DNA of 64,000 nucleotides from Puccinellia tenuiflora. Taxonomy: Eukaryota > Streptophyta > Magnoliopsida > Poales > Poaceae. The notes below the pieces were generated by a model. That model was given only the letters and a program-made list of their open reading frames with translations. It was not told the DNA's origin and ran no database searches. Positions 12,396 through 24,240 of the stretch are shown piece by piece; the stretch's first letter is position 1, and the number at the start of each line of letters is the position of its first letter. The DNA lies in contig QRDG01000027.1 of NCBI GenBank assembly GCA_012064385.1, forward strand, positions 915,075 through 979,074. The letters are read 5' to 3'. The position numbers and the translations under genes were made by a program.

Positions 12396-14468
12396 CCCCC
12401 AAGCTTAGCTTATTGCTTGCCCTCAAGCAATTCAGTTGACAAACTAGATGCGGTAAAAGAACTTTGCCAAACATATTTGCATCATTTAAAGCATAGAAGT
12501 TTAAACCATTATCAATATTTTAATAAGCATACGAAAGAGGTCGCAAAAATAATAGAACTTGAGCATTCATGGAGACTCATGCAACACACACAAAATGCTA
12601 ACAAGTAATAATTTAAACATGCAACCAATAGCACCGATGCAATGCTTATAACTAGGCATGGTGTAGTGATCTCTCGCTTGCCCCTTTTGTAGAGCAAAAC
12701 ATAAATGCCGGGCACCTCTTGAGATATTAAACGGAGACTAGATGTAAAGTTTTCAGAATTGAGAAGGTATCTCAAACATGCTCCAATCATTAAAACTTTG
12801 GGACAAAGCACATTATACTCAGAATGACAGCAATGCTCTATAGGGTGGTGCTCAAAGAAGGGTGACGACTCAACATAAATATAAAAGAATGGCCCTTCGC
12901 GGAGGGAAGCAGGGATTAGTCACGTGATAGAGCTTTTTATTTTTATAAAACAGAAGTAAAACAATTTTGAGAGATGCATGCTTTCGTCAATGATTTCACA
13001 ACAGAGAAGCTATCTAGTCTCCCATAACAAGCAAGGCTTTTAGACTTGTGAGAGCGGCTGGTTTTAGAGGAACGAGTACATTCCTCTTTTCTCCTCGGTT
13101 TCACCACTGTCCAATGTTTAGAGCTGATTTCTCACATTTTCATTGCGCAGAGGAGAATGGTGAGTTATATTTATATTTTGCCTAAGCCGCTCTCGGGTTG
13201 ATTCAGGTGAGGACGTAATCCATCAACACTAGGTGAAAGGGGGGAAATGACCTTGCTTGTCACAAGTTATATCTAGCTCTCTACTGCTTCCTCGTGAGCT
13301 AAAAACAGAGGCACAAAAAGGAGCATTTTGAATAATTTAAAGGTAGCACATGACAAATTTACTTGGGGTGGCAAGGAAATACCACATATAGGAAGATATA
13401 GTGGACTCTCATGGAATACTTTTTGGTTCAGGGTATTGGATGCACGAGTAGAGTTCCCACTCAGTACTGTCATAATCATGCTTTGCGACAAAATTAATCA
13501 ATGAATGGATCATAAGAGTGATACTACAATTCTAAGCACAATAAACCGTCAAGGCATAACAGACTGTATTTTTAGTCTTTTGACATGTGTGAACATGTGC
13601 CAAGTCAATTCAATTAAATCTTTTGGAGGAGGATCTCACTTCACCATACCATGTTATAGACAATGCAAAACATGCTCATGTCTACATGACAAATTACTAA
13701 CTCTTAACAAGTTGAGGCTAAGCAAAAGAATCCATAAGGGCTAAGCAATATCATCTACGCAACATTCTATCATGGAAAATTAAAACATGAGCATGAGGAT
13801 AAACATCTATACAAAAATGAAAGCAAATAGAGTTCATACCAAGTTCCCTCATCATATCCATGCTGCCAAATATCATCATTATTGCATAGACACTTGCACA
13901 TCCGAAAGATATAGAGATAATAAAAGTGTGCAAGTGTCGTCACAAACACGGGTCGAACTCTAAAACAACTATACAAAATAAAGAAGAAGAGAAAATATTT
14001 TTGTGTTTTTCAAATAGTAAAAAGGGAAAACGCAAAAGCTAAAAGAGAAATCTTTTTGTTGTTTTCGATTTGGGAAGGAAGCAACTTGAAATGAAAGAGA
14101 AAACGACCGAACAAGAAACAAAAGAAAAATATTTTTGGTCTTTTTGATTGTAAGAAGGAAAAGCAAACAAAGAGAGAATCTTTTTGGGTTTTCAAGTAGT
14201 ACACAAAAAGAGCAACAAAAGCAACTGAGCAAACCGAAAAGAACAAAAAGAAAACAAAGAGCAAACTCATGGATATACAAAGGAATGACGAACACACCAA
14301 CATATAATAATTGAGTGAACGAAATAAATAGATGTCGGTGAGAGATACGTACTCCCCCAAGCTTAGGCTTTTGGCCTAAGTGGGACTCATCTACCACGGT
14401 GGCGGCACGCCCTAGTTGGCGCCCAGCTGTGGCTGCCACTACAAGTCCTGTGGCTCCTCCTCTGGCTC
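12396..14468 (-). other. Non-coding 3' region of the Athila-like element
   Basis: No convincing gene is seen. The stretch begins (minus strand) after the ORF1-like gene with a phrase CCTAAGCTTGGGGGAGT at about 14350-14366 and ends near a second similar phrase, AAGCTAAGCTTGGGGGACT, at about 12394-12412, which may be the polypurine tract. Between them, 13980-14290 is a low-complexity AAG/AAAC-rich section (plus strand) and the rest is AT-rich. The several short open frames here are not supported by any protein family. Confidence 0.6.
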
Positions 14469-15512
14469 CTACTCGGGGACTAGTGATGCGAGGTATCCAT
14501 CCAGCACCTCCTCAGGAAACGAGTATCTGTCCCTAGCAATAGTGTTAAACAAAACAGGAGCAGGTAATCTCACAAAGCGAGGGTTATCCAAATCAAAACC
14601 AAATAATAATCTATACTGCAAGTTCTCCAAAGTGGAATCAAAAGTGACAAAGTGATGAGATTTCATTACAGCAAGATCAAGCCTAATAAAATCTAACTCT
14701 AAATCATCCTCTCTAGGTGGAAGCATGGCAGTATCAAGCATGATTGAGGCAATAATACCTCCATAAATAGTTCCTCTAACTTTATTAGTGCTAAGACGAC
14801 GAGCAATAAGAGCGCCAATGTTATAGGTCTCATCACGATTAATTGCGGCGGCAAGAATAGCAAGATCAGGACTAGACATGTTACTCGTGTTGTCCCGGGG
14901 AAGAACACAACGAGCAATGACATAGTCCAAATACCTCACAGCTGGAAACTAAATGCTCCCAAATTTTGCACGAGTAGAATCCCTCCAATCATCATGACAG
15001 ATGCCGGCATAGAGCTCCTTGAGATACTAGGGCTGCGTGTTCATCTTGCCTGTGAGCCCCGTGTTCCTCACACCTAGAATACTGCAAAACTCAGACAAAG
15101 GCATTCTCCAAGGTTGTTCATATAACATGAACTCCACACTTGGGTGATATTTATCATCAATGAAATTAAAGCTTTGCACAAAGATATTAGTGAGCTTAAG
15201 ATATTGGGGCCTCTCCACTAATACATTATTCGTCAAACATGCATTAGTAACAAGACTAGTAAATTCATCACGAATACCTGCGGCTTGTAGAAATTCATAA
15301 CATGGGTATACCGATGAACGCACGTCCAACTCTCGGGCAAGCACAATAACACCAAGTGGCTCCAAATCTTCATTGTATGAGGGCCTCATTGGTCTGTTAG
15401 AACTTGAGCCTCTTGTTTCTCGACGAGAAGAGGGCTCCTTCTTCTTAAAAATCCCACCTAAATTGAACTTAGGCATATTCTTCCTTTTCTGAAATTTTTC
15501 AACAAACCTCAC
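14469..15512 (-). pseudogene. ATHILA ORF1-like / env-position protein, two in-frame stops
   Basis: One frame of about 347 codons runs from the ATG at 15512 to a stop at 14469. It is interrupted only by two TAG codons, at about 15027-15029 and 14968-14970, where CAG would fit. A lysine- and arginine-rich start (KKKEPSSRRE) is followed by a globular domain with HPSVEFMLYEQPWRMPLSEF, which resembles the ATHILA ORF-1 family and plant-mobile-domain-like proteins. Function is not established for this family. It lies downstream of gag-protease in the same orientation, in the place where Athila elements carry their extra or env-like ORF. No signal peptide or membrane span is evident. Confidence 0.7.
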
Positions 15513-15849
15513 AAAACTTGAAAGTAAAATATAGGAAGTGCATTAAACTACTCTCATAACTTAATACCAACTAATACATGCATCAAAACCATCTAACAAG
15601 TTGCAAATCAAGCATGCAAGTTCATATCAAAGGTTACCTATAGTAGCAAAATACCCAACTTACACAAAACCATTCAAGATTATAATTGGAGGAGTGAAGG
15701 AGTCACATACCGGAGAAAATTTGCACCAAATTTCAGCCGGAATAATAGGTTGAGCAAAGAGATCGAAAATTCCAGCACCAAAGAGCAAGAACTCGGGTTT
15801 GAACAATGGGGGAGGTATTTTTCGAGCGAGAGAGAGAGAGTGGGAGGAG

Positions 15850-16030
15850 ACTCACCTGGTGGGTCCCTCCATAGGGCAGGGGCGGCCCCTAGTCGCAGCC
15901 AGGTCCTCACCCACGGGTGGGACCCGCCTCTGCCCCTGGGGGGTCCCCCAGGTCAGCCCCAACCATTTCTGTGGCTCTTTTGAAAAATAAAAAATTGTGA
16001 AATTTTTCTGGAATTTTTCGACAACTTTTC
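15850..16030 (-). promoter_or_regulatory. LTR-like GC-rich segment with a splice-donor-like site ahead of the second gene
   Basis: The sequence at about 15870-16030 is recognisably similar to the LTR segment at 12105-12270. Both have a GC-rich inverted repeat built on GGCAGGGGCGGCCCC and CGGGTGGGACCCGCC, followed by an AT-rich stretch with TTTTTCTGGAATTTT. On the minus strand the word CAGGTGAGT at about 15858-15850 is a near-ideal plant 5' splice site, 340 bases before the ATG at 15512. The segment may be a duplicated promoter/leader piece for the ORF1-like gene. That role is inference. Confidence 0.5.
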
Positions 16031-16263
16031 CCGAGTAACTTAAATGAAATTAGAATAAGCTAATAAAACAGGATATTGATATTTAAAAGGGATAAACTAA
16101 ATAAGGAATAAAAATTATAGAAAAGTAAAAGATAAATAACAGAGGAAAAACTAATGGTCATTAAAGTCTTTATGTTGTTAAAATTGATTAGTTAGCAAGG
16201 TTGATCAAGTCTTGCTACCACAACAATTTTTTTGACATAAAGAATTCAATTTCCAAATGACAA

Positions 16264-16938
16264 TTATGTTACCTCATATTGTATAGCAATTGTCCTAATC
16301 ATAAGAGTTTCATATTTTCTATGGTGTATAAGAATAGGACAATCAATAGCTCCAACCTTGATGTCTACAATATTTTCAATGAAATTCAAACCATTTTTAG
16401 TATTAATCTTCTTTGGGAAATATACCGCGTGCTCTTTATCATCAACATTAAAAGTAACTTTTCCTTTATTGCAATCAATAACAGCCCCTGATGTATTAAG
16501 AAAAGGTCTTCTAAGAATAATAGACATATTATCATCTTCAGGCATTTCCAACACCACAAAATCAGTTAGGATTAAACAATTAGCAACTTAAACAGGAACA
16601 TCCTCACAGATACCAATAGGCACAGCAGTAGATTTATCGGCCATTTGTAGGGAGATATCAGTAGCAATAAGCTTGTCTAATAAAAGTCTCTTAGAAAGAG
16701 AGAAAGGCGTAATACTAACTCCTGCACCAAGATCACATAAAGCAGTTCTAACATAATTATTTTTAATGGAGCAAGGAATAGTAGGTATACCTGGATCACC
16801 AAGCTTTTTAGGAATCTTGCCATTGAAAGAGTAATTAGCAAGCATAATAGAAATCTCTTCATTAGGAATTTTCCTCTTATTAGAAACAATATCTTTCATA
16901 TATTTTGAATAAGGAGGTAATTTAATAGCATCAGTCAA
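16264..16938 (-). pseudogene. Athila-type aspartic protease region of gag-pol
   Basis: One frame contains the conserved block before the active site (YSKYMKDIVSNKRKIPNEEI), the active-site region ALCDLGAGVSITPFSL, and the flap and C-terminal part ending in VTFNVDDKEHAVYFPKK. A TAA at 16588-16590 interrupts it. The protease would cleave the Gag-Pol precursor. In complete Athila elements RT would follow. Here the sequence ends shortly after the protease and passes into non-coding DNA. Confidence 0.85.
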
Positions 16939-16962
16939 ATGGGATTTGCAAAAAGAGAGGCC

Positions 16963-18579
16963 TCATCCATTCACATAATTTATTATAGTGTACCTCCTCT
17001 TTAGTTTTCTGAGATTTAGATGGAAAAGGCATGGGCTTTTGCACCCATGGTTCTCTTTCCCTACCATGCTTTTTAGCAACAGGAGGTGCTGTTCCTCCTG
17101 TTCTTCAGGTTTATTGATATCATTCTCATGCTCATGACCACTTTCAGTTTCAGCATCAGAAATAGAAACATCATTAGGATTATTAACTACAGGTTCTTTA
17201 TCAATTTCCATATTACTAGTTTCTCCTAATTCTTTATGTTTCTTCTTTTTCTTTTTTCCTTTTAGGGGAGCTAGCAATATTATTTTCAGCCAATTGAGAC
17301 TCTTGTTCAATTCTTTTAGGATGTCCTTCAGGATAAAGAGGGTCTTGAGTAGTGATACCACCTCAAGTTAAAACACCACAAGCTTGTTTATTACTTTGTA
17401 TGGGAATACCAGCAAGAAAATCTTTTTGTATTTTAGTAATTTGCTCAAGTTGTGTTTGAACCATGTGAAAATGCTTAACAAGACCTTAACATCATTAGCA
17501 GTTTTCTCCAAGACAGAATACAAATTTTTAATAACCAAAGTGTTATCATTTAATTGTTCTTGAATTTGCATATTAAAATGAGTTTGTTTAACAATAAAGT
17601 TATCAAATTCATCCAAACACTGACTAGGAGGCTTGCTATAAGGAATATCATTGACAGTAAAATCATAAAGAGAATGTACCTCTACCATAGGTGGGTGAGT
17701 GGTAGGCTCACATAAAGTTTTAATTGGAGGTAAATTCTTCACATCTTCAGCTCTAATACCTTTCGCCTTGATAGATTTCTTGGCTTCTTGCATATCCTCT
17801 GGATTTAAGAAGAGCACTCTCCCTTTCTTCGGGGTTGGTAAAGGAGGAGGCTCAGGATTACTCCATTCATCATGATTTTGGGTTATCTTAGCCATTAATT
17901 CTTCAGCTTCAGCTACAGTCCTTTTCCTAAAAACTCAACCCGCACAACTATCTAGGTATGTCCTAGATTCAACAGTTAGTCCATTATAGAATATATCAAG
18001 AAGTTCATTCTTTGGTATATCATGCCCTGGCCGAGCCCTGAGTAATGAGCCAAATCTCCCCCAACCTTTAGGGAGATGCTCATCCTCCAGTTGTCTGAAA
18101 TTGAAAATTCTCTGCAAAGCCTCATGCTGCATGTGAGCGGGAAAATATTTTGCAAAGAAAACATCAAGCAATTCATGAGGACTTTTAATGGAACCATAAG
18201 GTAAAGCATTATACCACACTTTAGCATCACCCTTTAATGAAAAAGGAAACAACTTTACTAAATAGTAACGTTGTATCTTCTTGTCATCAGAGAAAAGTAA
18301 GCCAAGCGAAACTAATTTATTCATGTGTTCTATAGCATCATCATTCTTAGTTCCACAAACAGGATCAGATTCAACATTTGATATAAGTGAAAGATCAATA
18401 GAGAAATCAAAATCATCATCTTTAATCCATATAGGAGAAGTAGCAAACTCAGGATCAGGTGTGAAATGATTTTTAACAGCATGTTTTTCAAGCAATTTCC
18501 TCAAAGCATCAGGATCTTTTGAAGCTTCACAATCCATATATTGTCTAATAAACTCATCATTACCATCAATATAAGAATT
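16963..18579 (-). pseudogene. Athila/Sabrina-like gag, interrupted by copia insertion
   Basis: The capsid region reads MDCEASKDPDALRK, then LKGDAKVWYNALP and FRQLEDEHLPKGWGRF, as in plant Retrotrans_gag proteins. A TGA at 17935-17937 precedes the continuation FRKRTVAEAEELMAKI, which runs to 17368. A lysine-rich linker follows at 17361-16963 in a shifted frame. Upstream, the frame reads through the insertion site: the residues before MDCEAS are encoded by 18579-18538 and then 32937-32908 on the far side of the copia element. The N-terminus is not recovered, because a Helitron 3' end lies at 32938. Confidence 0.85.
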
Positions 18580-18584
18580 ATCAG
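18580..18584. repeat. Target-site duplication ATCAG, left copy
   Basis: ATCAG sits directly outside the LTR terminus and is repeated at 32908-32912 beyond the other LTR. It defines the 14.3 kb element as a single insertion. Confidence 0.92.
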
Positions 18585-20409
18585 TGCAGGGTTCGTTGCA
18601 TAGAAAACAAAAAAGTTCCTACGAAACAAGGGGAAGAAACCCAACGGATCTAGATCTTTAGATGAAGGTAGCGAAGATGAGATCCAATCTCTTACGCTCG
18701 AAGAACGAACAAAGCCTTTGTTGATGCAGGGGTTGGTCTGTCGATCCCCACAACTAGACTCGTCTAGTCGCGAGGAGATGTATTATCCACGCGATCCAAT
18801 CCGATGAAGCGCCACACGAGTAGCACCTCCGCAGTATCCACACGTACGGCTCGATGTAGACTCCGCCTTCTTGATCCCGCAAGCAAGGAGGGAGTGGCTA
18901 GATGGATCTCAGCAGCACGACGATAGTGGTGGTGTTGATGGTGGAGATCTCCCACGGACAGGGCTTCACCATGCCATGAGCAAGGGACTGAGGAGGAGAA
19001 GCAAGGAGGGGTGCGGGTAGGGTTTTGGGGGTGGTGTGGCTAGGGCAGCCCTTGGCTTGGGCGTGCAGCACCCCCACCCCTCCTTATATAGGCAGTGGCC
19101 AGAGGGGAAACCCTAGGCCGGCCGGCCTAGGGCTTACTTGCCCCTCAAGTTAGCCGAGTCCCATAGGGACTCGGTTTGGCCCTTTCCTATGTGTGGCCGG
19201 GTTGGGCCATGGGCTAGTGTTGCCAGCCCATTAGTCCCTATGGGACTCGGTTTGGCCCTTTCCTATGTGTGGCCGGGTTGGGCCATGGGCTGGTGCTACC
19301 AGTCCATTAGGGTTGCTGCACCACGTCCATGTGGGCTCCCACTTCTAGACTCTTCTAGAACCTTCCAGAAAATTCCGGAACCCTTCCAGAAAATCTCGGA
19401 ACTTTTCCGACACCTCTGGAAACCACTTTCCTTATATGAATCTTATTCTCCGGACTCTTCCGGATCTCCTCGTGACGTCTAGGATCCCATCCGTGACTCC
19501 GAATCAATATTCATTCATACCATCAATTATCTCATCGCTAACCCTAGCTACATCGGAGTGTTAAGTGTGTGACCCTACGGGTTCGAGAATATGCAGACAT
19601 CATCCAATCAATAATCAATAGTGGGACCGGGATGCCCATATTGACTCCTACATATTCAACGAAGTTCTTTATCAGTTGAACCACGATGCCGGAGATTCTT
19701 AATCTCGTATACGATTCCCTTTGTCTCATGATATTTAATTTGCCCGAGATTTGACCATCGATATCTCCATATCTAGTTCCATCTCGTTACCTGGCAAATT
19801 CTCTTTACTCGTCCATAATACAGTCTCTCCGTGATTACTCCTAATCACATGTTTGCAAACTTTCCAGATGCTATATTACCGAGTGGGCCCAGAGATATTC
19901 TACTCCGTCACATGGAGGGACAAATCCCACTCTTGATACATATCACCCAACAACCTACCATCGGAGATACCTGAAAGCCACCTATATAATCACCCAGTTA
20001 CGAAGCAATGTTTGATGTCCACAAAGTATTCCTCCGGTAAGAGGGAGTGATATAATTTCATGGTCTAAGGAAACTATACTTGGCATATACTAAAAGCGTT
20101 GGCAATGAAACTGTGTGACACGATCAATTGCATCTCTTTATTTTTGGGTCTTGTCCATCACATCATTCTCCTAATGATTGACTTCGTTATCAAGTGACTA
20201 TAACAAGTCCATGGTCAGGAAACCTTAACCATCTCTTGATTAACGAACTAGCCCAGTAGAGACTTACTAGGGACACCTGGTTGTTTATATTCCACACATG
20301 TATTATGTTTCCGATTAATACAATTATAGTATGGGTAATAAACTATTATCATAAACATGAATATACTAATAAACCATTTTATTATTGCCTCTAGGGCATA
20401 TTCCCTACA
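18585..20409 (-). repeat. Copia-type 3' LTR (1825 bp)
   Basis: On the minus strand it starts TGTAGGGAATATGCC and ends CCCTGCA. It differs from the partner LTR at 31136-32907 by scattered substitutions and by a 76-base tandem duplication at 19166-19317. It contains no gene. Confidence 0.92.
19166..19317. repeat. 76-bp tandem duplication in the 3' LTR
   Basis: The unit beginning GGGACTCGGTTTGGCCCTTT occurs at 19166 and again at 19242, with a few differences between copies. The partner LTR has one copy (from about 31719), so the duplication arose in this LTR, in its source element, or was lost from the other LTR. Confidence 0.85.
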
Positions 20410-20424
20410 GTCTCCCACTTGCAC
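20410..20424 (-). other. Polypurine tract of the copia-type element
   Basis: On the minus strand GTGCAAGTGGGAGAC directly precedes the LTR start TGTAGGG. The AAGTGGGAGAC form is the usual one in BARE/Angela-type elements. Confidence 0.85.
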
Positions 20425-22755
20425 TAGAGTCAATAATCTAGTTTACATTTTCCCGATCCAACACCCATGGAGTCTCAGTGCTGATCATGTTTGCTCGTGG
20501 AAGAGGTTCTCTCCGTGTTCTGTACTATACAGTTCTCTATGTTCTTTGCAAAACGTCAATGTCACCTACTTTGACATTACTTTATCATCACATGATAAAC
20601 CTCATATCATCACATGATAAACCTCATCATCATATGACGAATATAATATATTTGGTTAAGAGTGAGACTTTCGTTTCCCTCTTATGCCTACACGACGTAT
20701 GATCAGTCAAAAGAACTTTCACATAGCATGTGCACCCGGAACTCACTCAATCTTGAAACAAAATTTCTCAAACCAAAACAATTATATCTTTTAATCCTTG
20801 AATTAATCATATACTCCTATATGTTGTGGACTCAACAAATCGACAGTGCTATCCAAGTCACTTCGATATTTTCGATCACGCTTTCACTGCGCTTCTGGCT
20901 TCATGAGATCTCCATCTAGTTTGGTGTCATGACTTCAACCATGTCTACCAATCTATAGATTCAATCATCTCATCTCCATGTTGAAATGACTCCTCATTCC
21001 TAACACGTTCTTCTAACCAAGAACTTGGGTCACATTTCGTCGAATACAAAATTATGGTTCTTATATGTTCAGACCTATGAACAATTCATAGCGAATACTA
21101 ACATATCCTCCAACCATTATTTTTGTATTGAAAATAAACTTTATGTTTCACCTATTTTTAACAAGTAATGAACACTTCTTCACATGTTCCATTTTGAACT
21201 CCTTCAAAATCTTATTTAGGTTAAACATCCTGACTCATTTATCGACAAAATGCGCATCTATCCCCATAGATATTTGACATTCAAATTAACTTCACAAGTT
21301 ATGCGTTTGGTTCCTGAAATGTTTACAACATTTATGAAATCTCCATTTCACACAAACAAGATGTTGTGAACTCCCACTCAAATATACACCATACACATAT
21401 TACATTGTGAAACCACTTTGGCTCCCACTCAGAAATATGTTATCCTTATATTTGACCATGATTACTAGCTCCCACTCAAACATATGTCACCACATATTTT
21501 GATCATGGAAAATAGTTTCTGCTCTCACTTGATATATGTCACCACATATTTCAACTAGATCGCACTCGGTTTCTTATGCACTTTCTCGATATTTTGGACA
21601 CCTCCAAAATTCTTAATTAACTTTTAAAATTTGAGAACTCATATACGAAACAATAGTACTTTGCTAGCTTTAAGTTTTATTTATTCTCTACAAAACCCCT
21701 TTTGAGGAATACATATGTGAAACACCACTTTCACAAAATCAAGCAACAATTACTTTGTGATTTAAACTTAACATAGGATGACTCTTAGTCATTTTCGTAT
21801 TTAAGGCTTCTATTTTTTCTTTGTAGTTTTGTAGGTATGTCTTGCTTCTTGAACATGACAAGTAAATCATGAATATTATTTTTTAACCTGACAAAATTTA
21901 ATATTCTTGAATCCTACCTCCTTTAGACAAGCTAAACCGAAATTCAATGATCACCATCATTAATTCCTTCATGTGTCAAGTTTTAACCAACAGAGCACTT
22001 TGCATATGTGCCACTTGATACATAAACAGGCAAGGTTTTAGCTTCTCAATTTATTCCAGCAATTCTTTTATCAATGAAAACTTTTCACGATAAACCACTA
22101 AAATACTTAGCAAAACCAACAAATTGATTTGCCCCTTTTAGTCTCATATTGTGGAATCACATTCATAGTCACACTTATGAATATACTATAACATTATTCG
22201 CAATAGTCTCTAATTATCTCATAATTAATAAAACCACCTTTTCTCATAACTCATATGAAAATATATGCGAATCATACATAGACCCTTATTTCTAAACAGA
22301 GTGTTTATCAAATAAATCTAAATGCTATTTATTAAATCCCGAAATAAAAACCCTTCTTTGAGACCACACAATATCGAATAGTGTGTGATTACAATATCTT
22401 AGGACATATCAAACACCTTTGAAATATTCCAAACACTGTAATTTGTGATAACACATCTCACAAGTCCGCATACTAACATATAACTCAAATATTTTGTCTC
22501 TTTTGATCAAATCTAAAAGACTCAACTTTCTTGTTAACTTAATATCCTAAACTCCAGAATTTTATTTGATCTCATCAAATATCATAACTCGAACAAATAC
22601 ATATATTTACTCATATCATTTATGATGGAGCACACAAAATAATGACATTTAACAATTGCTGAAAATATTGCCAGCACTTGTGTTTATTTTCGGCAACTCA
22701 TGGCACTCTTCCATAAAGTGGCATTTTAGTCATACTCCTTTTAATAAGGCGCATC
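20425..22755 (-). other. Non-coding internal region of the copia-type element
   Basis: AT-rich DNA with no supportable gene. The word GCTCCCACTCA recurs at roughly 21370-21540. The part from about 22390 to 22755 aligns in inverse orientation with 60790-61140 of the second copy, so this non-coding region belongs to the family and is not a local insertion. Confidence 0.75.
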
Positions 22756-23848
22756 TATTATATATTAAAAGTACATGACGGGCTCACCAGAAAAAAGAGA
22801 AATAGTCTAGAAAATCCCACAATAATCAGAAACATCTGGCCGTAAAAACTTAAACCCGTACAATCACAACCATTAGATTTTCGTTAAAAAAATTCACTCT
22901 CCGAAAGGTTATTCAGGCCAACCTGAGTTCGAATCCCAAGTCCCGACTCCTAATACCTTTATCCTCTTATTAGTATTATGCGGTCGCCGGCCGCCCGCCG
23001 CCGCCCCTTCTGCAGATCGTTGCTAGCCCTCTCGCAAGCAGCGCCCAAATAGGTTTTCTGCCTGCAAGAACCAGCATCAATGGTGTATATCTTTGCTTTG
23101 TACGTATATGCACACTCTGAAGGTATTGCGATCAGCTACAAGTAATTAACGCTAGCTTCATGCGTGCAGTGCCCTCTTCAGATTAACTTGAAGTTAGATT
23201 TCCATGCGTAACCTGGAAACTACGTACATTATGTTGGATAGATATTTAAAACTCTAGATGGAAGACCATTATTAATGTATGCCTTTGCATATGGTAAGCA
23301 TCAACCTAATAGCCACCACGGTCCTAGCGTAGGTGAAAACTTCAGAGTTCACGATGGCAACAAAGCGCCCGGACGTGCAGCTGTTTTCCAACGTCTTTAT
23401 AACTACTAATCATGCTTCAGATGTGTCATAAATTTATTATTGGTTCACTTATTAATTATTTAATTTTTTTGACATGGTTGCATTGATCATAACAAAGCGA
23501 TTAATTTGATTGCCTCTAGGCCTTCCATTATATTTGTGATTTCTGATTGCATCATGAGTTACACAATTGCTTACTCTCAATTTGTTTGCAAGAAAGTTCC
23601 TTTGGTCGTGGAGTGAAGGGTGCGACCTCTGTCTTCTGTCTTCTAGGGCGCTTAGGATCCCTGATTGGAACAATTGTTTCTCCAAGGTAACAGCAAGATG
23701 CTTAATTACTGTCGGCTACTAACTGTATACTTGAAATTCAGGACATTTATGGACGATGAAAGAGATGCAGAACTTCAAGAAAAAATCTGAATGAAGAAGA
23801 CTTCTACAAGATTACCGAGGAAGGAACACCGTTATACTTCCATGAATC

Positions 23849-24043
23849 GAGAACTGAGTGCTAGCTCAGTGGCAGAGGCTGCGTGTGCGCGCCCAGCCCA
23901 CACGGGTTCGAGTCCCAGCGGGACCGAATTAACCGGGGTGTTATCCAGTGCGCATCGGGTGGATCCGCTGCTGTAGAGGTCTCATCTCTACCTAACAACG
24001 TATAGCCAAGGGAGGGATCCGTACCCCTTTGGTCAACGTTTTG
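23849..24043 (+). mobile_element. tRNA-derived SINE with 14-bp target duplication
   Basis: The RNA polymerase III A box TAGCTCAGTGG is at 23862-23872 and the B box GGTTCGAGTCC at 23905-23915, in the spacing of a tRNA-related SINE head. TACTTCCATGAATC flanks the element on both sides (23835-23848 and 24044-24057), marking a retroposition. The 3' end is GTCAACGTTTTG. It sits inside the Helitron, so it was either carried along or inserted later. The tRNA fold after the B box is not that of a functional tRNA. Confidence 0.88.
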
Positions 24044-24240
24044 TACTTCCATGAATCATTATATTCTTTTGCATGTTACATGTTTATAGATGCTTACATC
24101 GGGTGGATCCGCTGCTGTAGAGGTCTCATCTCTACCTAACAACGTATAGCCAAGGGAGGGATCCGTACCCCTTTGGTCAACGTTTTGTACTTCCATGAAT
24201 CATTATATTCTTTTGCATGTTACATGTTTATAGATGCTTA
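23953..24240. repeat. Perfect 144-bp tandem duplication covering SINE 3' part and flank
   Basis: Unit 1 (23953-24096) and unit 2 (24097-24240) appear identical over 144 bases, starting CATCGGGTGGATCCGC. The unit contains the SINE 3' half, its downstream target duplication and 39 bases of flanking DNA. It therefore arose after SINE insertion. Confidence 0.93.

Larger units (their letters stand above)
11488..18584 (-). mobile_element. Athila/Sabrina-like gypsy element lacking RT and integrase (continues at 32908-32937)
   Basis: On the minus strand the order is gag (from 18579 down), a linker, an aspartic protease (16938-16264), then an LTR-like GC-rich segment, a separate ATHILA-ORF1-like gene (15512-14469), a long non-coding stretch and a 3' LTR part at 11488 to about 12395. 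No reverse transcriptase, RNase H or integrase is found between protease and LTR, so this is a non-autonomous derivative. The copia element at 18585-32907 is inserted in its gag. The ATCAG duplication and the resumed gag frame at 32937-32908 show this directly. Confidence 0.85.

Noticed and set aside
13980..14360. Phe/Leu-rich minus-strand frame that looks like a membrane protein
   Set aside because: It comes from an AAG/AAAC low-complexity stretch in a non-coding part of the Athila-like element. Hydrophobicity follows from base composition.
18755..18960. Short conserved frame also seen at 31317-31508 and 58069-58314
   Set aside because: All three are the same LTR segment. Conservation follows from LTR homology and the proposed protein has no known relative.
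19141..19330. CRISPR-like repeat pattern
   Set aside because: There are only two units of 76 bases without spacers, inside an LTR of a plant element.
23849..23920. Possible functional tRNA gene, because A and B boxes are perfect
   Set aside because: The sequence after the B box does not close an acceptor stem, and the unit is flanked by a 14-base target duplication, so it is a SINE.
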